The position numbers and the translations under genes were made by a program. Below are positions 25,687 to 33,855 of a stretch of DNA of 64,000 bases, one piece after another. The notes under the pieces were generated by a model. The model saw only the letters and a program-made list of their open reading frames with translations, was not told where the DNA came from and did not search any database. The number at the start of each line of letters is the position of its first letter. The first letter of the stretch is position 1. The stretch comes from Eggerthella sinensis (GTDB taxonomy: Bacteria > Actinomycetota > Coriobacteriia > Coriobacteriales > Eggerthellaceae), in contig NZ_PPTT01000002.1 of NCBI RefSeq assembly GCF_003339815.1, positions 62,001 through 126,000 on the forward strand. Reading direction: 5' to 3'.

Positions 25687-26934
25687 TCACCTCCTTTGGT
25701 TGATTGAGGCTGACATGGCGGCGCCCAGGACGTCGTAGAATTCCTGGGTCATGCGGCAGTAGGAGTCCTTGGACTTCAGGCTGCCGGATTCGAACAGCGA
25801 GCGGGCTCTACAGCCACCCCCGCAGATTCGCAGGTAACGGCATGTTCCGCAATCTTCGAAATCAGCGGCGTCGAAGGACTGGAACATGCGGGATACGTCG
25901 GTGCTCAGCGCGTCGCGCACCGAATCGGTGAAGGCGTTGCCCATGGCGAGCTCGGGGCGATGCAGCATATGGCAGGGATAGATGGTGCCGTCGGCGTCGA
26001 TGCTGAGAGACTTGAAGCCGGCGCCGCACGCGCGCTTCACCGTGAGGTTCACGCCTACCGGCGCGTCCATGGCAGGCAGCGGCTTGCCGTTGTCGAGCGT
26101 GAGCAGCGCGCGGCCGAGCGTGCGCAGCTCCTCGTCGCCGGGCAGCAGGCCGCCGAGCGCTTCGTCGTTCGGCTCGCAGGTGAGCAGGCTGAAGTTGAGC
26201 GAGGCGCCCAGATCGCGCGAAAGCTGCACGTAGGACGCGAGGTCATGCACGTTCTTGGCGTGCACGGTGGGAATGATGTGCGCCGGAATGCCCGCGCGCT
26301 GCACCATCTTCACGGCTTCCACGAGCTCGTCGAAACGCTGCTCGCTTCTGATATAGGCGGGCGCGGAGGCCGAGCAGCCGTCGAACGACACCGACACGCA
26401 ATCGACGTGCGGGGCGAGGCGCTCGAGCGCGGCTTCGGTCATGCGCGTACCGTTCGACAGCACGGTGACCGACCCGATGTCGCACACGCGCTTGGCGTGC
26501 TCGACGATGTCGGGGAGGTCGTCGCGCAGAAACGGCTCGCCGCCCGAGATGATGAGCTGCATCACGCCAGCTTCGGCAAGCGACTCAAGCGCATGCTCGA
26601 CAGCGGCGAGCGGCGCATCGGCCAGGTGATTGCGATGCTCGTCCAGGGAGTAGCAACCCGCGCAATCCAGGTTGCAGCGCTGCGTGACGTGCAGGTAGGA
26701 CGACAGCACGCGCGGCTCGGACACGACGCGCTCGAAGAACCCGCCCTTGCCGAGGTGCTCCAAGAGCGCCGGATCGACAGCGGCAACGTCCTCTTCGGGA
26801 ACGTCTTCCTCAAGCAGGCGGGCGCACACCGCAGCCCCCGGAGCCGTCAAACCGATGGCATACCCCGTGTCGAGGCAACCGACCATCGGGATTCCCGCGA
26901 AGTCGAACAGAACTACCCCATCGGTGAATCTCAT
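25687..26934 (-). CDS. Radical SAM/SPASM peptide maturase
   Basis: The 415-residue enzyme has an N-terminal ~75-residue domain resembling the PqqD-like peptide recognition element (DGVVLFDFAGIPMVGCLDTG). The radical SAM core has cluster motif C87NLDC91AGC94Y and GGEP at 131-134. A SPASM domain has C303, C321 (DADGTIYPC), C362GTC365, C371GGGC375 and C393, enough for two auxiliary Fe-S clusters. Relatives such as AlbA and PqqE modify small peptides with thioether or carbon-carbon links. The 27-residue peptide encoded immediately downstream is the likely substrate. The ATG at 26934 follows GAGGAG. The LysR gene at 27227 is divergent and may regulate the unit. Confidence 0.88.
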   Translation of the reverse strand: MRFTDGVVLFDFAGIPMVGCLDTGYAIGLTAPGAAVCARLLEEDVPEEDVAAVDPALLEHLGKGGFFERVVSEPRVLSSYLHVTQRCNLDCAGCYSLDEHRNHLADAPLAAVEHALESLAEAGVMQLIISGGEPFLRDDLPDIVEHAKRVCDIGSVTVLSNGTRMTEAALERLAPHVDCVSVSFDGCSASAPAYIRSEQRFDELVEAVKMVQRAGIPAHIIPTVHAKNVHDLASYVQLSRDLGASLNFSLLTCEPNDEALGGLLPGDEELRTLGRALLTLDNGKPLPAMDAPVGVNLTVKRACGAGFKSLSIDADGTIYPCHMLHRPELAMGNAFTDSVRDALSTDVSRMFQSFDAADFEDCGTCRYLRICGGGCRARSLFESGSLKSKDSYCRMTQEFYDVLGAAMSASINQRR

Positions 26935-27226
26935 ACCAGCTCCTCGTCATGTGTTGAACATACCCCTTGAAAAGTATGGGATGGAGGCCCTTCCCCACGC
27001 TCAACAACGGATATTCTCGTTCAACTAAGCGTTGTTTTCACAAGGTTTGACCTATGGTAACGCACCATGCGGTGTAATTCCACTGTTACGTTTTGAATTT
27101 TCGCGAGCTATCTGGGCATTCGCGGGGTGTAAAACGCCGAAGCCGCACCCACAGATTTAACGTTTTATGATAAATTGTTTGACAAGGAGATTACCGAGAG
27201 CGTCCCTTACCGAAAGAGTCAACGTC

Positions 27227-28141
27227 GTGAATATCAGTCAATTGGAGTATTTCGTGACCACCGTGCAGTACGGTAGCTTCACCATGGCCGCGAAAGAGCT
27301 GTTCGTTACTCCGCAGGCTGTGTCGAAATCGGTGGGCGATCTTGAGCGCGAATTGCATGTGCAGCTGTGCGAGAAGTCGGGGCGCTGCGTCAAGCCGACC
27401 GAGTTCGGGCGCATGTTCGCGGCGCGGGCATCGGAGGCACTCTCATGCCTCGTGGATTTGGAGACGCTCGCGAAGCATCAGGAGCGCTTCGAGTCGGACG
27501 AAGGTCGCATCTCGTTGGCGGTGGCGTGCTCGCCGTGCCGCGGCAACGTCATTCACGCGAGCGACTTCGACGGGTTCGCGAAATCGAACCCGCGCATCAC
27601 CCTCACCACGACGTACACCTCGAGCGGCGCGTGCTTGGGAGCGGTGGAGGAAGGCGTGGTGGACGCCGCCGTCATGGTGGGTCGCACGAGCAAGCCGGGC
27701 ATCTCCTCGGTCAAGCTGCTGGCGTACCCGCTGCACGTGGCGATGGCTGCAAGCCATCCGCTGGCGAGCAACGCCACCATTCGGGTCACCGACCTCGAAG
27801 GCGTACCGCTTGCCGCGCCCGAAGACCTGCGCTATTGCCGCAGCGTCATCACCGATCACCTGCGCGCCCGCAACGTGGAGCCGCACTATGTGTCGCTCGA
27901 ACCGTTCGTCGATCGGCATCGGGCGTTCCTCCATGGCGAACGCGGCGTGGTGTTCATGGTGCCCGACCCCGCTATCGACGTGCTGTATCCGTCGGTGGTG
28001 TTGCGCCCCGTGCATCAGGACGACTTCATGAGCATCCCGCTGTGCCTGGCCTATGCGGACGGCGTCGAAAACCCCGTGCTACCGCACGTCGAACGATACC
28101 TCCTTGCAACCGCGGCGCGCATACGCCGTGAGCTGCGATAA
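27227..28141 (+). CDS. LysR-family transcriptional regulator
   Basis: The 304-residue protein has a winged helix-turn-helix at the N-terminus (ISQLEYFVTTVQYGSFTMAA, then VTPQAVSKSVGDLERELHVQL) and an effector-binding domain starting near residue 92 (GRISLAVACSPCRGNVI). GTG at 27227 matches the usual LysR start. An in-frame ATG 20 codons upstream is less likely. It is divergent from the maturase gene across 292 bases, which hold no other gene that I can support, and the usual LysR arrangement suggests control of that unit. The effector is unknown. Confidence 0.85.
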   Translation: MNISQLEYFVTTVQYGSFTMAAKELFVTPQAVSKSVGDLERELHVQLCEKSGRCVKPTEFGRMFAARASEALSCLVDLETLAKHQERFESDEGRISLAVACSPCRGNVIHASDFDGFAKSNPRITLTTTYTSSGACLGAVEEGVVDAAVMVGRTSKPGISSVKLLAYPLHVAMAASHPLASNATIRVTDLEGVPLAAPEDLRYCRSVITDHLRARNVEPHYVSLEPFVDRHRAFLHGERGVVFMVPDPAIDVLYPSVVLRPVHQDDFMSIPLCLAYADGVENPVLPHVERYLLATAARIRRELR

Positions 28142-28238
28142 AGCCACCTCGAACCGGAAGGACAACCAGACGAACCCGCACCGACGAGTGCAAACGATAA
28201 CCATGAGCGAACCAACGGACTTGAAAGGGATGACGTTT

Positions 28239-28430
28239 ATGACCACTCCCGCTGATCGTGAATTGAACAAGCGCCTGATCGAAATCTCGAAGGCGCTCAG
28301 CTCCCTCGTATGCGGAGCATCGACCGCCGACGATGTCGTCTACATCAGGGACGAGGCGCTCCGCTCCGTTGCCGAGCAATCGGAAATCGCACGCCTGAGA
28401 TTGTCCCGCACCGCATCGGGAACGAAATAG
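28239..28430 (+). CDS. Small protein of unknown function (63 aa)
   Basis: No family is recognised. The sequence MTTPADRELNKRLIEISKAL and later VVYIRDEALRSVAEQSEIARL predict two helices. It has no signal or membrane segment. ATG at 28239 is preferred because AAAGGGA lies eight bases before it. It lies about 100 bases after the LysR gene on the same strand and ends at a strong terminator, so it may be co-transcribed with it. Confidence 0.55.
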   Translation: MTTPADRELNKRLIEISKALSSLVCGASTADDVVYIRDEALRSVAEQSEIARLRLSRTASGTK

Positions 28431-28434
28431 CGCG

Positions 28435-28472
28435 AAGAAGGCCGGCACCCGTACGCGGATGCCGGCCTTCTT
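28435..28472. terminator. Bidirectional terminator
   Basis: AAGAAGGCCGGCA pairs perfectly with TGCCGGCCTTCTT across a 12-base loop between two convergent genes. Both strands have a pyrimidine-rich tail. Confidence 0.8.
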
Positions 28473-28497
28473 CTTGGATAGGGCACGCGGCGATGCG

Positions 28498-30393
28498 CTA
28501 CGCGTTCGCCACCGCCGAGGCGCCGGCGATGCGCCCGTACACGATGAGGTCGGTGAACGAGTTGCCGCCCAGACGGTTGCCGCCCTGCACGCCGCCCGTC
28601 ACCTCGCCTGCGGCGAACAGGCCCGGGATGGGCTCGCCCGCTTCGGTGCACACCTGCGCGTCGGTTGAAATGCACAGACCGCCCATGGTGTAGTGGATGG
28701 TGGGGATGCGCTTCGAGGCGTAGTAGGCGGGGTCGGACAGCTCGGTGCCGAGCAGTTCCTTACCGGGCGTGATCTGGGTGTCAGCGCCGGCACGCACGCA
28801 GGCGTTGTAACCGTCGACGGTTTCGGCGAGGGCGTCGGCCGGCACGCCGATCTGGTTCGCGAGGTCCTTGATGTCGTCGGCCTTGAAGCTGTGGCCCTGC
28901 TCCACGAGTTCGGCGATCTGGTCGGCGCGATCGGACGCGATGTCGGTGGAGTCCACGAGCAGCCACATCTCGTCGTTGGGCTGTTCGAGGATGGCGTCGG
29001 CGATGGTGTCGCGGCGCTCGTCCTCGCGGATGAAGCGCTTGCCCTCGTCGTTGACCATCACGTAGTTCTCGACGCCCAGCCAGTTGCCCACGAACGTGGC
29101 CACGCCGCCGTTCTGCGGATCGCCGAGCGGGTGGATTTGCACGAGTTCCATGTTGCGCAGGCCCGCGCCGACGCCTTCGCCGAGGCCGAGGCCGTCGCCC
29201 GTGGACGAGCACACGTTCGACGAGGGCATTTCCTTCGTCACGCGCTTGTCGTACTCCATGGCCAGCTCGGCGTTGCGAGAGTAGCCGCCCGTGGCCAGCA
29301 CGACCGACTTCGCCTTCACGGCCACGGAGGCGCCGCTCGACGGACGCGTGCCCGTGACGCCTACCACCTTGCCGCCCTCCTGCGTGAGGCTCTCAACCTT
29401 CGCGTCGGTGTAGAGCGTCACCTTGCCGGACTTGTCGGCGCATTCCTTCAGGCACGACACGTAGTAGCTGCCGCCCTGGTCGCCCTTCTTCTCCACCTCG
29501 ACGGCGTGACCGCGCTGCCACAGGCCGCCGATGGCCGTGAACGGCTCCTGTTCGTAGACGAGGCCGTGGTCTTCCATCCAGTGCACGGCGTCGAGCGCGT
29601 TGTCGGCGAGGATGCGCACGAGCGCGGGGTCGCCCAGCTCATCGCCGCCCTCGAACGTTTGCTGGTAGTAGAAGTCGGCCGAATCCTCGATGCCGAGGGG
29701 CTCTTGACGCTCGGGGTCGGGCGCGTTGAGCGTGCCCTCGCCGGCGTTCGTGTTGCCGCCGTAGATGTCCATCTTCTCGAGCATGACCACCGTCTTGCCC
29801 GCCTCGGCCGCGGTGACGGCCGCCGCGAACGCCGCGCCGCCGGAGCCCACGACGCAGATGTCGCACTCCTCCTCGATGGCGGGCGCGGGCTCCATGCCCG
29901 TGTCGGCCTTCTTGAGGGCCTTCACGTCGCCGCCGGCCTGGTCGACGCAGTCGGCGACGGCCGTGGCGAAGGCCATGGACGACAGCGAGGCGCCGGTGAC
30001 GGTGTCGAAGTTGAGGCTTTGCGACTGGAGGTATTTGTCCTTGAGGATGGAGATGGCGGCATCGCCGATGTTGCGGCTTTCCTCGTGCTCGACCTCGATG
30101 GCGTCGATGGCGTTCTCGGAGAAGGTGACCTTCACGTTGATGGCGGCGTTGCGGCCCTCGGCGCTGGCCTCGTACGTGCCCGCCTTGTACGACTGAGCGC
30201 CCGCGGCGGCGTTCGCGTCGGCCTTCGGCGCGCAGCCGGCCAGGCCGAGCATGGCGAGCGCCATGGTGGCGGCGCTGCCGCAGATGAACTGACGGCGGTT
30301 GAGCTGGAAGCGCGTGCGCACATTCGACTCGATGCGGCTCATGGCTTCTTCCATGCGCTGACGGGCGGCGATTTCGTTCGGATTCTGAATCAT
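28498..30393 (-). CDS. Fumarate-reductase-type flavoprotein with covalent-FMN domain
   Basis: The 631-residue protein has a Tat-like signal (NRRQFICGSAATMALAML) and lipobox ending Cys54. An FMN-binding domain (residues ~70-150) carries the flavinylation motif D130TVTGAS136, the target of ApbE. The FAD domain begins ICVVGSGGAAFAAAV. Active-site features of true fumarate reductases are present: REDERRDT near 440, the histidine in IPTIHYTMGG and the arginine in GGNRLGGNS. It probably reduces fumarate or a similar enoate, such as an acrylate or urocanate, outside the membrane. The ATG at 30393 follows GGAGGAG. The matching FMN transferase gene is divergent at 30577. Confidence 0.9.
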   Translation of the reverse strand: MIQNPNEIAARQRMEEAMSRIESNVRTRFQLNRRQFICGSAATMALAMLGLAGCAPKADANAAAGAQSYKAGTYEASAEGRNAAINVKVTFSENAIDAIEVEHEESRNIGDAAISILKDKYLQSQSLNFDTVTGASLSSMAFATAVADCVDQAGGDVKALKKADTGMEPAPAIEEECDICVVGSGGAAFAAAVTAAEAGKTVVMLEKMDIYGGNTNAGEGTLNAPDPERQEPLGIEDSADFYYQQTFEGGDELGDPALVRILADNALDAVHWMEDHGLVYEQEPFTAIGGLWQRGHAVEVEKKGDQGGSYYVSCLKECADKSGKVTLYTDAKVESLTQEGGKVVGVTGTRPSSGASVAVKAKSVVLATGGYSRNAELAMEYDKRVTKEMPSSNVCSSTGDGLGLGEGVGAGLRNMELVQIHPLGDPQNGGVATFVGNWLGVENYVMVNDEGKRFIREDERRDTIADAILEQPNDEMWLLVDSTDIASDRADQIAELVEQGHSFKADDIKDLANQIGVPADALAETVDGYNACVRAGADTQITPGKELLGTELSDPAYYASKRIPTIHYTMGGLCISTDAQVCTEAGEPIPGLFAAGEVTGGVQGGNRLGGNSFTDLIVYGRIAGASAVANA

Positions 30394-30576
30394 GGCTCCT
30401 CCTTGGTTCGGCTCTTCTTCCCTCTCGCAATCGGCTGAGCGGGAGATCGGGGAGGGGGAGCTCACGCCGATTGCGATGGGTCCATGATGCGTTCGCTTCG
30501 GCGTGGGGCATAGTACACGGACGGGGTGTTTTCGCAGGTTGCGCCATGACACGAACCGGGTGATATACTGTGCGGC

Positions 30577-31554
30577 ATGGAAAATCAACACGCATACGAC
30601 CCCATTCCGCTCGAGGACGTGCACGAAACGCACGGCCCCAACGAAGCGGGCATGGTGACGCATCAGTTCTACGCGTTCAACACCGTTATCACCCTGCAAG
30701 CCTACGCGCCCCTCGACCGCTGCCTGCCGGCGTTCGGCGCCGCGCGCGCGGCGAGCCGCACGTTCGAGCGCCGGCTGTCGCGAACCCTGCCGCACTCCGA
30801 CATCTCGCGGCTGAACGCGGCCGAGGGCGCGCGCGTGAGCATCGCCGACGATACGGCCGAGCTGCTGCGCGCGGCCATCGGGTACTGCGCGGATAGCGAG
30901 GGGCTGTTCGACATCACGGTGGGCTCGGTGGTGCGGCTGTGGAACTTCCACGAGAGCGTCGTGCCCGAGCGCGCGGCGGTGGAGCGGGCGCTGGCGCACG
31001 TGGATTGGCGGACGCTCCATGTTGGCGAGGCTGGCGAAGGGGTTGGCGCGTGGGCGCAGCTGGCCGATCCGCAGGCGGCCGTCGACGTGGGCGGAATTGC
31101 GAAGGGGTGGATTGCCGACAGGCTATCGGCGCTGCTGGTGCAGCACGGGCTGGAATCGTTCGTGGTGAATCTCGGCGGCAACGTGATGGCGCACGGGGCG
31201 AAGCCGGATGGCAGCCCGTGGCGCGTCGGACTGCAGGACCCGCGCACGAAAGGCGGCGTGGTGGGCGCCGTAGCCGTGCGCAACGCCTCGGCCGTGACGA
31301 GCGGCGTGTACGAGCGCTGCTTCGAGCGCGACGGGAAGTTCTACCACCACATCCTCGACCCGAAGACGGGCTTCCCCGCCGAAACGGACGCCGCGGGCGC
31401 AACGGTGATCGCCGAGCGCTCGATCGACGCCGAGGGCTTTTCGACGACGCTGCTGGCAATGGGAATCGAACGCGGAACCGCATTCGCGAAGGAGCACCCG
31501 GCGATTTTGGGAGCGTATTTCGTGGATCGGGATGGAGTGGTGTCGGGGGGATAG
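30577..31554 (+). CDS. apbE: FAD:protein FMN transferase ApbE
   Basis: ApbE cuts FAD and attaches FMN to a Thr or Ser of exported flavoproteins. The 325-residue protein shows VDVGGIAKGWIADRL (near 170), VVNLGGNVMAHG and HHILDPKTGFP (near 258), the family's FAD- and metal-binding motifs. It lacks a clear signal peptide, so the site of action is uncertain. It is divergent across 183 bases from the flavoprotein at 28498, which carries the target motif, so enzyme and substrate are probably co-regulated. The ATG at 30577 lies in TGCGGCATGG with a weak ribosome site. Confidence 0.9.
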   Translation: MENQHAYDPIPLEDVHETHGPNEAGMVTHQFYAFNTVITLQAYAPLDRCLPAFGAARAASRTFERRLSRTLPHSDISRLNAAEGARVSIADDTAELLRAAIGYCADSEGLFDITVGSVVRLWNFHESVVPERAAVERALAHVDWRTLHVGEAGEGVGAWAQLADPQAAVDVGGIAKGWIADRLSALLVQHGLESFVVNLGGNVMAHGAKPDGSPWRVGLQDPRTKGGVVGAVAVRNASAVTSGVYERCFERDGKFYHHILDPKTGFPAETDAAGATVIAERSIDAEGFSTTLLAMGIERGTAFAKEHPAILGAYFVDRDGVVSGG

Positions 31555-31696
31555 GGGTCTGTTTTTTGGCGCGCGGGGGCGCTTGCTTGTTGGGAGGGGC
31601 ATGCGCGCCGATGGTGCGACCTGCGGGTTGATTCGTCGGCGCGCAGCGCCGCAAGGGACTAGGAAGGCGCCGAGCGCGCCATGGGAAAGAGGGGCG

Positions 31697-33109
31697 CTAT
31701 CCCCGTGCTATCAGGTCCAGGATTTCTTGCTTTGAATGTACGTCCAGCTTTGCGTAGAGGTGCTTCGAGTGGGACCTCACCGTGTTTTCGCTGATGAAGA
31801 GGCTTTCGGCTATGTAGCTTTTCGAGCGGCCCTTGCAGAGCAGTTGGAGCACTTCCACCTCGCGGGCCGTCAGGCCGAACTCGTTGCCAAGTGCCATGCA
31901 GCCTTCGTCGATGCGGGCGAACATGGATTGCTCGGGCGTGGGGCCTTCGAGATCGGCGAAGATGCGGCGCTGCGAGAAGTTCCCCTCGTTGAGCGCGAAC
32001 ACGGCGGCGATGGTGAGCAGGTACGCCAGGATGAGCAGCACGGTGGAGCCTGCGCCGTGGAGCCCTTCGAGCTTGCCGCACACCTCTCCCAGCGCGAACG
32101 GCAGCGAGTAGGCGATCCAACCCGAGCCGAAGATGACATAGGGCGACGTGCGCGAATGGTGCGCCACGTCGGCGAGCATCGTCCAAAACAGCATGACCAC
32201 GAGCGTCTGCGCGATGAAGATGAGCACGAGCGCCCACCCTGCCCACGCCGCGCCGATGACCGGCAGGAAGAACAGCCCCGTAGCCGTGAACAGCAGGATC
32301 GCCCGCCACAGGCTGGAAAAGCGCAGCAGGCCCCCCTTCGCGAACACCCACCAGAGCACGCCAAGCGCCACGATCACCTCGGCGCCGTGATGGACCGACG
32401 TCAGCATCCAGAACGGCGTGGGATCGGCCTCGATGGGCATACCCTGGATAACGCCGATGATGAGGCTGTACGCCGCCACGCCGAACAGGATTTTCCACGG
32501 GATGGACGTGGGGTTCTGATCGTAGAACAGGCGCGGCTCGCGTTCCACCGGCGGCTGCTTGCGCTGCGCGCGGCGCGCAAGCGCAGCCGAGACGAACGGC
32601 AGCGCCATGAGCACGATGACCGCGGGGATGGGCGGCAGCAGGTCGATGGGCACCTTGAGGGCCGAGCCCACCGCCATGGCGCAGAAGATGCACGCGATGG
32701 AATCGCGGATGTCGAGTTTCGCGTAGAACGGCGCCCACTGCAGGTACAGCCACGCCACGCCGATGCCGGCAGCTCCCGCCGCAACGACGGCGCTCGCCGC
32801 TCCCGTGAAGGGCAGCGGCACGACCAGCAGCACGGTGGCCGCCGCTTGCAGCGCCGCAAGCGGCCAATCGAGCTTGGGAGCGACGCGCTGCGCCTTCCCC
32901 TTCCACGCCAACAGCATTACCACCAGCATGAACGCCGAGAGCGCAATGTACAGGGGGATGCCGGTGATCACGCCGCCGAAGCCGAGGCCCGCGCGGTGCG
33001 CCACGCAGTAGATCCACACATGCGGAGCGCAAATGCCCATGTACGCCACGTCGAAGTGACGCAGCACGTACGGCAGGCGCACGCCTTCCTTCGCCTCGTT
33101 CTCCGCCAT
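31697..33109 (-). CDS. Membrane-spanning LuxR-family transcriptional regulator
   Basis: The 470-residue protein has about twelve hydrophobic helices and a C-terminal LuxR domain: GLTAREVEVLQLLCKGRSK, then TVRSHSKHLYAKLDVHSKQ. The ATG at 33109 is chosen for its GGAGGAGGGGA site; a longer in-frame start at 33159 has none. It is convergent with apbE and close to the flavoprotein at 28498, which it may control. The recognition helix is nearly identical to that of the regulator at 53599, unlike those at 4729 and 50106. Confidence 0.85.
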   Translation of the reverse strand: MAENEAKEGVRLPYVLRHFDVAYMGICAPHVWIYCVAHRAGLGFGGVITGIPLYIALSAFMLVVMLLAWKGKAQRVAPKLDWPLAALQAAATVLLVVPLPFTGAASAVVAAGAAGIGVAWLYLQWAPFYAKLDIRDSIACIFCAMAVGSALKVPIDLLPPIPAVIVLMALPFVSAALARRAQRKQPPVEREPRLFYDQNPTSIPWKILFGVAAYSLIIGVIQGMPIEADPTPFWMLTSVHHGAEVIVALGVLWWVFAKGGLLRFSSLWRAILLFTATGLFFLPVIGAAWAGWALVLIFIAQTLVVMLFWTMLADVAHHSRTSPYVIFGSGWIAYSLPFALGEVCGKLEGLHGAGSTVLLILAYLLTIAAVFALNEGNFSQRRIFADLEGPTPEQSMFARIDEGCMALGNEFGLTAREVEVLQLLCKGRSKSYIAESLFISENTVRSHSKHLYAKLDVHSKQEILDLIARG

Positions 33110-33215
33110 GCTCCCCTCCTCCACGTTCGTTGCGAGCTTGCTCCCGGTTTCCGCCATGCACATTCTATACGCTGACCTCTCCGCATTGCACTGAAAACCG
33201 CGCCCGAAAACAAAA

Positions 33216-33241
33216 ACGGGTGCCGCCTGCGCGACACCCGT
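33216..33241 (-). terminator. Intrinsic terminator of the veg-like gene
   Basis: ACGGGTGTCGC pairs with GCGGCACCCGT and TTTTTGTTTT follows on the minus strand. Confidence 0.85.
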
Positions 33242-33264
33242 CATCGTGTTGAGTGAAAGGCCTG

Positions 33265-33609
33265 CTACGACAGGACCTTCTCCTCTTCCTGCTCGTCCAT
33301 GCTGTCCTGCGCGACCATGCTCTCGGCAGGCTCGGGCACGAACGGCTCGAACAGCGGCTCGCCGTTCTGGGACAGCTCCACCATGCCGGTCAGCACGTCG
33401 ACGTACTGGTACGACTGGCGGGACGTGCGGCCGCGCTTGCGATCCACCTCGAGGATGAACAGCTGCGGGTGCACCTGCATGAGAACGCCTTCGCTCTCGA
33501 CGATTTTCGAACGACCCATGTTGGCACGCACTTTAAGGCGTTGACCGACGAAGTCATGTAACGTATCATGAATGGAGTCGACGATTTTGGCTTGTTTCGC
33601 TAAATCCAT
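33265..33609 (-). CDS. veg: Veg family protein
   Basis: The 114-residue protein matches the Veg (DUF1021) family: FVGQRLKVRANMGRSKIVESEGVL (residues 20-43), then LFILEVDRKRGRTSRQSYQYVDVLTGMVEL. Veg stimulates biofilm formation in Bacillus and is common in Gram-positive bacteria. The acidic C-terminal tail (EQEEEKVLS) is extra. In many genomes veg lies near ksgA; here ksgA is about 3 kb away. ATG at 33609 is chosen over the GTG two codons earlier because AGAAAGAG fits it. Confidence 0.85.
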   Translation of the reverse strand: MDLAKQAKIVDSIHDTLHDFVGQRLKVRANMGRSKIVESEGVLMQVHPQLFILEVDRKRGRTSRQSYQYVDVLTGMVELSQNGEPLFEPFVPEPAESMVAQDSMDEQEEEKVLS

Positions 33610-33855
33610 GCTCACTCTTTCTCGCGTATGCCGTGTGCAGAAATGACAGCCTAAAATTATACCACCTAAGTCAATACTCTACAGAATCTGCACGGATTGT
33701 CCCCAAATACATAACAGTTCGTTCATATGCCACACGTGCGCCGCTCGGTGCGTCAACCCCTAAAACAGCTGTTGAACCAGGACATACTCGTCCTTCGCGG
33801 GCCGTGCGCCGCCTATACTTTCCCCATCGCATTCGACGCTGCAAAGGGGATATCC

